A stretch of 15,000 bases of DNA, from contig NW_020312299.1 of NCBI RefSeq assembly GCF_002999335.1, positions 1 to 15,000 of the forward strand. Reading direction: 5' to 3'. Of the stretch, positions 7,485-15,000 are shown piece by piece. The notes beneath the pieces are model-generated. The model was not told the origin of the DNA, did not search any database, and saw only the letters and a list, made by a program, of their open reading frames with translations. The stretch's first letter is position 1. Each line of letters opens with the position of its first letter. A program made the position numbers and the translations under genes. Source of the DNA: Cyclospora cayetanensis (taxonomy: Eukaryota > Apicomplexa > Conoidasida > Eucoccidiorida > Eimeriidae).

Positions 7485-10400
7485 CGTCCTCCCGAGTATA
7501 GTGGCTTTCTATGGAAGAAAAGCCCTGTTGCGCTGGTGGGGTGGCAACTTCGTTGGTTTGTTCTAAAAGACAGGCGATTGCTGTACTACAAGCAGAAGGG
7601 AGACGTGCGGCCTCTAGGGCGGCTCGACTTGGAGCTGATTCGGATCAAAGTGCAGGTAGGTGCCGCTGCATGCAGGCATAGTGGCAAAGCGGGAGCGAGG
7701 GCAGTCTAGACTGAAGCTGGCAGTTGAGGGGAAGGGGGAGAAAGGGGGAAGCAGGGGCAGGTTGGCAGAATTCTGCAGGGAGCGGAGGGCGCCTCACGCG
7801 GTTGAACACGGCTCTGTACAAGCGAGGAGGCCACTTGTTAGAGGGAGAATGTGGGGTGAAGAAGCAGTAGAGTTAGACAGTCTGCCAGACGAAATGCGGC
7901 TTACTGGGGGTGAAAGCCAAGGGGGCTCCTCGCTTGAGTTTTCTGCCTGCCTTAAAGACACGAGGGCAAAGCTGCACAAGTGCGCAACGCGGCTTGAAGG
8001 GAAGCGTCGCAGAGTTGGAGATCAACAGAAGGCTGTGGAGCTTCACCATGGGGGAAGGCTTTCTCCAGTGCCCATTTCAAACGTGGTTGTCTCTGCGTCG
8101 TGCAAATGCGCAGTGTCTGTGGAACCCTCGCCAGCTGCATGGAGGGCTTGTCGCAATGGGGGCGAGTTTCTTGGAGCCGCCAAGCCGCAATTGCAAGTGG
8201 ACCCTTGAGAGGCGCTAATAAGCTACCTGCAAAAATACATGCATATACATTTAGGCATCTATATTTATACACATCATTTTGAACATGTATATTTGTACAT
8301 GTATATAGATATCTCTCGGTTGCGCGCGCTAAAGCGGGCGCAAAAAAAATAAAGTCTTGGAACGAATAGGGGAAGAGGCACTGCGCAGGAGCAGATAGAT
8401 CTTGAGACTTGAGGGAAAGGAAACAGGACGCCTAGACACTGCGCGGGGGAGGCTGTACTTTCGGAAACACACACACACACTCACACGAAGGAGACTGCGA
8501 AAATCGGCAGCCAGCACTAACAGGCATCAGGAAAATGTTTCGTCTGAGAGATCCTCTCTGAGGATTCTCCTCTTGTATGCTGGTGGTGCTTTGTATCTCA
8601 GATCTCCTTGACTTACTTTGCTGCGGAGGACGTCTAGGGAGCAAGGCTGCCCTCTCTGCTGGGGAAGAGCAGCCTACGAGACTCAGATTCCGCATCAAGC
8701 CCCTTGGAAGCAAGCGCATATTTGAGCTTGCAGTAGGGAGTTGCGCCTTTGCCAGCTAAAAATTTCTGCCCCCTGGGTTTGCTGCACACACGCACTACGC
8801 TTCTAGCGTCCATCCTGGAGCTGCCGCAGACAGCGCGACGCATGACACAGCTCATGCCCGGGCAGGAAGCGCACAAAAAACACACAAAAAACACACAAAA
8901 AGCACAGGCGCGTGTTGGTATCGTGTTTCTTTGTGGCGTGCTCAGGGCCATGTTAACGAGGTGATTGAGTGGATTGATAATCTGCGCGAATCTTACAGGG
9001 GCAGTCATATGAAGGAGTCTAGCGCCGCGGCTCTTGTCGCTGGACAGAAGCTTTTTTGGAAGATTGAGAGGGTATCGCCTTCAGTCTTCCAGGATGTTAG
9101 TTCCACCGGAGATATCCTCCTTTTCAGGTCAGTCTTGCAAAAGGCGCTATATATATGTATGTATACGTCTATGTGTATGTGTCTGTATATGTACATATGT
9201 ATATGTGTCTGTACTGCGGTTTCCGAGAAACGCGCCTTATGTTAGAGAGACGGGGGTGAAGGGGGGGGATACGTCAGGGTTGTTTGGGGGGAGAGACTAT
9301 TACGCAGCGGCTTTGGAATGCAGTTGGGCAGAGCAAGTGTATCGCATTAAGGATTTAGGATGAATATTTCAGCGAGGCTACTCCGCCAGGCACCAGTCCG
9401 AAAGTCTTCATTCTTTGGATACCCCATAGGCCTTAGATATATCTAGATGTACGTGTATATATATGTGTGTAAATGTGTGACTTTGTGCATGGAGGGTAGG
9501 GGGGGGCATGCATGGGCTCTAGAGTCGGCCAGCCGATTTTCCGCTGTGCTTCGATTTGCTGATGGCAGCGGAAAGCGTGCGGTGCCTTTTTAGTTCCTGC
9601 CCTCTGTAGGTTTACCCTTTGCTGTGAATGTACTTTTTGTATGCATGCATGCAAAAAAAGCAAAGCCTCCCGCATCGGGCTGGGGCATGCGCTTTCGTCT
9701 GCCCCAGTGGTGCTACGGGCGCCGTATGTTTGCAGGAAGTTGCGTGGCTGTTCGGTGTCTATGTGCATCTGTATGGGTGTACTGTACATACAGCTATGGG
9801 AGGGGATGCTTTCAATACGCCCAAAAAACACCAAGGCTTACCAAAACACCAAGGCTTGGTGCTTCCTTCGCAGGACGCTGAGATTCAATGCCAAAATGCA
9901 GAGGCTCATCACGAGAGGGACCTACGATCACGTGGGGATGGTGCTGCGGAATAGGCGAGGCAGTATTTATATTCTTGAGTGCATGGGTGATACTGTAAGG
10001 CTAGCACAAAGGGGCAACGTCATGAAACTCCCGGGAAATTTAAGCATCCGAAAACGTCCACAAATGTAGCGGTCTTTGCCGTTTTTCACGTCCTGCCCTC
10101 TCGGGGTGTTCGTACACCTGTGCCCACCTCTCTGTGTGCCTGTATACCTGCTTCTATGCGTGTTTCTCTCGCTCTCTCTCTCTGTCTCTGTCTAAGCCTA
10201 GTCTGCACCACCCCGTTTCACACACACACACACACACACAAACACACACAAACACACACACACGCACACACAACGCTCTGCACGTTGGTAGGACAGACAC
10301 GTATGTGTTGCTGGTGCTCACTGCATGTCTCTCATGCCCAGTTCTGCATACGAGTTGTGTTGCACACGCCGTACTAGGCTAGGCTATGTGCACCCTCGTC

Positions 10401-12805
10401 CATGGTGTGCAGAGAATAATGCAGCCTCTGCAAAGGTCTCTCCACATGAGCGCTTGCAGGGCGTTATTTTGACACCCTGGTCGTCCTTCGTGCGAAATCA
10501 ATGGTTTCGAGTTTACCAGCGGTGCGTCTTTACCAAAAGCTCCTTGGGGAACCACGGCCTGTGCAATGCCTTTGTCTTGACGGGTGTGAGACAAAGGCTT
10601 GTGCGTAGATGGCCAGTCCTTTTCTTCTCAGCGAGAACCGTGTATACGAAATGGTGCAACGCACAGTCCCTGGGGAATGCCGTGTCTCTCTCTGTCGCTT
10701 CATGCTGCTTTTTTCGAGCTGTGCAAGCACACGTTTTCTGAGCTCCCACTGCCACACACGCGTTTATTGGGGGGCGGGCAGATGCAGCGCGAAAGAGGCC
10801 TTTTTTCTCGCTAGTCCGTGTAGCGCTGTCTCTGCATGTACGGACTCCAAGGCCTGTGTGCTGCTGCTGCGCTGCTGCTGCGCCTTCTTGGGTGTACTGA
10901 CACACCAGCATTGCCTGGCGGCGCCTTTACTGGCCGGTGTCTGAGGAGCGTCTTGGTCAGTTTCTCGCGTTCCTCAAGCTGGTGATTGGACGCGATTACA
11001 AGCTGACGCTAGCCAAGCTCCTCAGCAAGAAGCCGTACGGTGGGTGACCCAATTTTTTTGCTGTTCCCTCTCGGCGAGGGGCTGAAGCCTCGACATGTGT
11101 GTGTGCTTCTCGTGCAAGCGCAAGCCTCTATAAGACTCGGCGATTACAGCTGCTTAGTAGATGTGTTTGCGTAAGGACCTGCCGCCACCTCTGCAGAAGT
11201 GGGGATGGGGGGGAAGGGGGCGTCATTTGTGTGTGTGTGTGTGTGTTTGTTTGTTTGTTTGTTTGTTTGTGTGTTTGTCTCTTTGTTCTCTCGCTAAACA
11301 GTTTCCATGATGTTTCCGCGTGCCTTGACTGCTCATTCCCGCTATCTCGTGGCGGTGCGTTCTGTGTTTTTTTCATCGCCTGTCTGTCTGCTGCTTCGCT
11401 CTCTGGTGCGGTGTGTGCGCTCGCTTGCATGGGGAACCTCAGATGAAAAAACGGCGGATGGATTCTTCTGCTCAGAGTTGATCGCCGACGCTTGGAGAGT
11501 ATGTCGGGCATACTGCTGCTGCTGCCGTTACGGTTGTTTGCCGCTGGGGGAGCCCTCCTGCTTCTTCTCCTGGTGTAGCTGTCAGTGCCTCTTATCCTGG
11601 CGGTGGCATGAACACGCTGAGAGGCTGCTCTGTTTGTTAGCATGCAGAGTGAGGCAGACGTGCGCGGCGAGTCTGCGTCTGCGTAGAGATCTTGCCAGTG
11701 TTCTTACATGTCAACTTCCGTGGATGGGGGAACCGAGGGGGGTGGGGGTGGGAAAGGGGAAGGTCTGTATGGCTGTGCGTTGTGGAGTTACACTGCCTCT
11801 TCGGGGAAATAATTATGAACGCTACTTCAGGTGATGGGCGTCCTTCCAGATAATGCCGTTAGCACGCAGTACTGGCCTGGTGAGCGAAAGACTGCGTAAA
11901 TTCCTTCGCAGATCTGCCGATTTAAATCAGACTTCTTTTGTATATCCTTAGTCATTCTCTACCCTATGACCCTTTACGTTGGTGCATGCATATGGGCGCT
12001 TCTCTCTCTTGTGTCTCTGTCTGTCGTTCCGTCTGTCTCTCTCTCTCTCTTGCACGACTCTGTCTCTCTCTCTCTCTCTGGCAAGACTCTCTCTCTCTCT
12101 CTCTCTCACTACTCTGTCTCTATTCTATCTCACTACTCAGTTTCTACTTCTCTCTCTCTCTGTGTCACTACTCCGTCTTATCTTTTACCTCCTCCCTCTT
12201 CGCCTCGTTTCTCTTTCTGTGTCGAATGTTGTGGTCCCCTTGCTGCCGTCGAAGGGGGGGTCCTGTTGCAGAATCTTTGTTTCTTCTCCGCGTTTGCGGC
12301 TGCTTTCCCTGCCTCTCCAGAGTGCTTCTCGCAGCGGCTGGATAGCCAGCTGCGCCTTACGGAGGGCTGTTCACTGGGGGAGGAGCTGATGGTGGACTTT
12401 TGCTTGTACACCCCGGAGGCAGCACAGCAAGAAGAAGCAAGGCGTGAAGCGCAGCGGCAGAAGCGGCACAAGAAGAAAAAGCCCAAGCCGAAGCAGACAC
12501 CTGCAGAGCTGCCTCTCATGGTGAGCACTTTGGTCGGTGCGCGTGCAGCTCGGCAAAAGGATGCAGCCAAAGGCCGCATGAGCAGCGGCAGGAGTGGCTC
12601 TACAGGCTTGCCCGTGCTTACACCCGATACAGCGTCTCCGACAGCTGTCGGTACCCCGAGAGACAGCCAACCTCAGAGTGCTGCAGACGGCGAGACAGCA
12701 AGGCGCTTTTTTACAGAAAACGAGTCAGGCTCTCTCAAGGAATCCCTTGGCATGGCGGCTGCTCTGTCTGTCAACAGCCAAGGGGCACGCGTGGAGCACC
12801 ACTAA
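7485..12805 (+). CDS. PH domain plus permuted papain-like hydrolase (YiiX/YaeF, C92 type), nine exons
   Basis: Exons: 7485-7655, 8673-8732, 8946-9127, 9874-9994, 10460-10521, 10909-11039, 11443-11498, 11831-11879 and 12321-12805. All phases match; 438 residues are counted from the first exon shown. Residues about 5-92 are a PH domain: YSGFLWKK, WQLRWFVLKDRRLLYYK, RLRFRIKP and the closing helix EVIEWIDNLR with its conserved Trp86. Residues about 115-300 are a circularly permuted NlpC/P60-like fold: TGDILLFR, the catalytic His157 in TYDHVGMVLR, LECMGDTGV, RIAWRRLYW and the catalytic Cys252 in FFCSELIADAW, followed by LPDNAVSTQYWPE. A Lys/Arg-rich tail (KRHKKKKPKPK) and a Ser/Thr/Ala-rich end follow. 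The family cleaves amide, ester or thioester bonds; the substrate here is unknown. PH would give membrane or protein targeting. The exon at 7485 has no in-frame ATG, so at least one exon lies upstream. Confidence 0.9.
7656..8672 (+). other. Intron 1 of the PH/hydrolase gene (1017 nt)
   Basis: It splits the PH domain between strands 4 and 5; its donor is gtaggt and its acceptor gaagagcag. Unlike the other introns, its first half is G-rich and open for 182 codons in another frame (7660-8208). The second half is AT-rich, with acatgtatat repeated near 8284 and 8298, an AATAAA at 8348-8353 and a CA tract at 8467-8486. Joining across it restores a continuous PH fold, which is why I call it an intron. 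Confidence 0.75.
9128..9873 (+). other. Intron 3 of the PH/hydrolase gene (746 nt)
   Basis: The donor is gtcagt after TGDILLF and the acceptor is ccttcgcag. The intron carries a TATG/TGTA-rich tract at about 9149-9212 and a direct repeat, aaaacaccaaggctt, in two copies at about 9825-9855 just before the acceptor. The coding frame resumes with LRFNAKMQRL, in phase. Confidence 0.75.
10219..10273. repeat. CA microsatellite in intron 4
   Basis: A (CA)n tract interrupted by aacaca and cgcaca. It lies inside the intron 9995-10459 (donor gtaagg, acceptor cgcttgcag) of the PH/hydrolase gene. Confidence 0.95.
11228..11280. repeat. GT and GTTT microsatellite in intron 6
   Basis: A (GT)n tract passes into (GTTT)n and back. 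It lies in the intron 11040-11442 (donor gtgggt, acceptor gaacctcag) of the PH/hydrolase gene, ahead of the exon that carries the catalytic cysteine. Confidence 0.95.
12000..12170. repeat. CT-rich microsatellite in intron 8
   Basis: Long CTCTCT runs are broken by gtctgtc and actactc spacers. They sit in the intron 11880-12320 (donor gtgagc, acceptor gcctctccag) and form an extended pyrimidine tract upstream of the last exon. Confidence 0.95.
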
Positions 12806-13084
12806 GACAATGAGCTGCAAGCGCCGCAATGCCTGCATGGGCAGTCAACAGCAGCGCGGAAAGAAACATCGCCGCGGCAGCAGAATTTGCCAGCCGGAGA
12901 GAGGGGGCGCAGCATGCGCAGCAGCATGCCAGCTCTTACGAGACGGACGCAGTTGCAGACGGGGAAAAAAGGAATCTGGCTACGACTTGAGGAGGTGGGG
13001 TTGCTAGGCACACACCGCGGGACCGAGACACTCGACAACAGTCGCTCCACCAAGGGAGACAAGGGCTGGCTCCTTTTTGGCTGA
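12806..13084 (+). other. In-frame open extension beyond the hydrolase stop codon
   Basis: After TAA 12803-12805 the same frame stays open for 92 codons up to TGA 13082-13084. The translation is Gln/Ser/Arg/Thr-rich (for example KETSPRQQNLPAGERGRS) and resembles the preceding tail. It may be 3' UTR that is open by chance, or former coding sequence cut off by the TAA. The minus strand is also open here (12802-13326), so openness alone is weak evidence. Confidence 0.4.
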
Positions 13085-13965
13085 GGGGGTTGTTGTTGTT
13101 GCGTGGCTAGCTGCTGCCGACGCCGCGTGTAGACTCCAGTGCAGCTTGTCTGTCTAAACTGGACCTTTAGGAGGAGAGGTAGGGCTTCCTCCATCATGTT
13201 GTCAGCAGAAACGCATGGCAGTTTCAGGGATGTGGGAAGCGGCAGGGAGTAAAACGGGGGAGGAGCTCGAAGCAGCGACGCTAATTGTTCTAGAAAAAGC
13301 CTGTATTCAAGGGAGAGAACAAACATCTACAGTTTGAACCTGCCGACCTAGGCTTCTAGACACGCACTGGCATACACACAGAGTGCTGATACGCTTGAAA
13401 GCAAGTATGCATTGACACGCATGCAGCTGTAGCAATGCGAGTAAGTGTGTTCATACATACGCATACATTGTAAATAAATGCATTCTATGTAGGTACATAG
13501 AACAGATGTACATCACCTATAGTTTCATACACCTACACACATGTCTACTTGTATGCACATGCACATACACAAAGATCTAGTCACCTGCAGATTCCTCTCC
13601 CATATGTGCATGCTGCCTCCCTTGTGTACTCTAAGCTCTAAATACTAGACATAATCTTTGAGTAGGTATGCATATGCAGACTTCCGCACAAAATACATAG
13701 CGGCCACGACGTTTTAAAAACCTGTTCATCTTCTTGCTTCTTTTCGTATGTTTTGGCACTGAGTACCCCGTGCGTTGCCTTGGTCGCTAGCGAATTCTGC
13801 CCCTGTCGAGGTCCCTGTAGATGTGCGAGTTCGCCCTGGAGCGATCGGAAGGCTTGCTTCCCTGCTGCTGCCTTCGCCGGTGGAGTAGGCTTTTATGTTA
13901 ACGGCATTGCGAGTGGCTATGTTTCGCTTGTGCACTATACTCTATACATATACATATGCATACAA

Positions 13966-13986
13966 ATATATATATATATATATATT
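13966..13986. repeat. TA dinucleotide run
   Basis: About ten TA units stand between tacata-rich sequence and an atgcatgcg stretch, within the intergenic stretch between convergent genes. Confidence 0.95.
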
Positions 13987-14183
13987 TACATGCATGCGTA
14001 CTGAGCGCTTTTCGGGAGGAACGGCAGCAGCAGCATGCAAACCCCTGCACAACTGTCCTATACCGCAATCTCTTCCTCGTGCATGGTGAAAGCTTAGGCG
14101 TAGGTGGCGTGAAGGCGTTTATGTGTGTACGCGTGTGAAACGCCTACACAGGGTGCTTTTAATGTGGAAACGTGCAAAAGGTC

Positions 14184-14260
14184 GTGTCTGCACACACTGC
14201 GGCGAAAGAATCCCTCATGACAGAGTGTCGCTGGAGTGTCTGTACACCCTGCGGCGAAAG
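14184..14260. repeat. Two-copy direct repeat, 52-bp spacing
   Basis: The 25-bp motif gtgtctg-y-acac-m-ctgcggcgaaag occurs at 14184 and 14236 with two mismatches. The spacing is not a multiple of three, so the copies fall in different frames of any overlapping reading frame. A plus frame from about 14092 to 14280 is open and reads CTHCGERIPHDR over the first copy. It is probably a chance frame. Confidence 0.75.
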
Positions 14261-14318
14261 CGCTCCCGTCGGACAGTGTAGGGCGTTTTCATGAAGGAGA
14301 GGGCAAGTGTGTGTCGGA

Positions 14319-14736
14319 TTAGTTTTGCATGTCCTCTAAATCTCTTGCAGACTCCAAAGGGTCATCCGTCTGTCCATGCATAGCCTCCTCCGTGTGTGAG
14401 CTGTCTGCGGATTTCTCTGGCGGCTGCTTCTCGAAAGCAGCCCGCAACGCTGCTTGCACCCTCTTGTCGTTCATAATTTGAGAAGCTACGGGGCGGCTTT
14501 CTTCTGCACGACGGTCGAAGGGGTAGCGTGCAAATAAGAGATCAACCTGAGGGCACATTTAGCACAGTTTGCAAGTCTTCGCAGGAAGGCCTTTTCTCTG
14601 CGTTTATTAGGGTTCTTGCATCTTGAAAGTGCTGCTGGTACGACGGCGGGGGAACAGACTGCTTGTAAAGTCTACGATTTGGAGCAGTCTGAAGCGTTGC
14701 GAACCTCAAAAGTGCAACTCGAATGTACCTCGTCAT
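14319..14736 (-). CDS. 3' part of an unrecognised small protein gene, with a tiny intron or a frameshift
   Basis: Two minus-strand blocks look like ordinary protein. The last, 14546 down to 14319, reads VDLLFARYPFDRRAEESR, then a charged Glu/Asp/Ser tail ending in TAA. The one before it, 14736 down to 14566, starts MTRYIRVALLRFATLQ, resembling a mitochondrial presequence (Arg and hydrophobic, no acid), and runs to NAEKRPSCEDLQT. They are in different frames. Removing 19 nt (gtgctaaatgtgccctcag, a GT-AG pair) joins them in phase into about 132 residues; a single missing base near 14560 would do so too. Alternatively the start is further upstream: a poly-Gln frame from 15000 to 14729 can splice over a 40-nt intron (14689-14728) at TAPNRRLYK. 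I recognise no family. It converges with the PH/hydrolase gene. Confidence 0.55.
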
Positions 14737-15000
14737 CCGGGTTGGTGTCTTGTTTCGGAATGTGTCTGCTGCGTTCTCCGTAGCAGCACCGCTGCTGTTG
14801 CTGCTGTGGAGGATCTGCTGCGGCTAGCTGCCGGGCGCCTCTGGCTGCTGCCCGAAGGCTTGCAAGGCACCCTGCGTGTGTCTGGTGCGGCTGCTGTTGC
14901 TGCTGCTGCTGTTGCTGCTTCTGCTGCTGTTTTTGCTGCTTCTGCTGCTGTTGCTGCTGCGGCTGTTGTTGTTGCTGGTTCAGTCTGCTTCTCGTGAGTG
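14729..15000 (-). CDS. Possible poly-Gln upstream exon, runs off the window
   Basis: On the minus strand one frame is open from the right edge to 14729. It reads a long Gln run broken by Lys and Pro, then LASLRAAARGARQLAAADPP, a second short Gln run and IPKQDTNPDDE. It ends at gaggtacatt, where GT could be a donor in phase 0. The plus strand of the same repeat reads Ala-rich and another minus frame reads Ala/Thr-rich, so the frame is not certain. If it is real, it is the N-terminal side of the gene ending at 14319; otherwise it is 5' repeat sequence upstream of ATG 14736. Confidence 0.35.
14886..14976. repeat. GCT/GTT triplet repeat (CAG type on the minus strand)
   Basis: Imperfect gctgctgttgctgcttct triplets. 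The minus strand is caacagcag-rich, matching the CAG-type coding repeats of the other genes. Confidence 0.85.

Larger units (their letters stand above)
13085..14318. other. Intergenic stretch between convergent genes
   Basis: No convincing gene is visible. It holds many tacat/catac and atgcat words at 13430-13620, a TA run at 13966-13986 and a two-copy 52-bp repeat near 14184. The flanking genes point toward each other, so this should contain both 3' UTRs. Confidence 0.5.

Noticed and set aside
9995..10069. Read-through of the hydrolase exon past 9994 (VRLAQRGNVMKL...)
   Set aside because: It would break the family pattern; splicing at gtaagg joins LECMGDT to GVILTPW in phase, as expected for the fold.
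12802..13326. 174-codon minus-strand frame with a Gln run
   Set aside because: It has no recognisable domain; it overlaps the end of the hydrolase gene and its open extension, and GC-rich DNA here is open on both strands.

Overview
The window looks like nuclear DNA of a coccidian apicomplexan, most likely Eimeria. The grounds are: short in-frame CAG-type repeats that encode runs of Ala, Gln or Ser; GT-AG introns of roughly 130-1350 nt holding a variety of microsatellites; and low-complexity hypothetical proteins. No rRNA, tRNA, CRISPR array, insertion sequence or bacterial-type operon was seen. The species cannot be fixed from the sequence alone.

Layout, left to right. (a) 1-355 is a 24-bp minisatellite. 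(b) About 624-2659 (+) is a two- or three-exon gene for a Gln/Ala/Ser/Leu-rich protein of no recognised family. (c) 2660-4285 has no convincing gene. (d) 4286-6141 (+) is a three-exon low-complexity coding unit carrying a 63-bp (21-residue) tandem repeat. (e) 6142-7484 is a T-rich stretch dominated by a TTGC-type repeat with a higher-order duplication; I read it as an intron. (f) 7485-12805 (+) is the best-supported gene here: nine exons, all phase-compatible, that join into a pleckstrin-homology (PH) domain followed by a permuted papain-like cysteine hydrolase of the YiiX/YaeF (C92, DUF830) type and a basic tail. (g) 12806-14318 is mainly non-coding, with microsatellites. (h) 14319-15000 (-) holds the 3' end of another gene, whose two clearest coding blocks are joined by either a 19-nt intron or a frameshift.

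Units d and f may be one gene. The last d exon can end in phase 0, the PH exon begins in phase 0, and no in-frame ATG lies in the open stretch before the PH exon. The only link I see is a weak donor (gtagcc), so they are listed separately and the join is reported as a finding. In the PH/hydrolase protein, the PH module probably brings the enzyme to a membrane phosphoinositide or a protein partner, and the hydrolase would cleave an amide, ester or thioester bond on a substrate that cannot be read from sequence. Gene models come from manual reading of frames, phases and GT-AG sites, with no transcript support.
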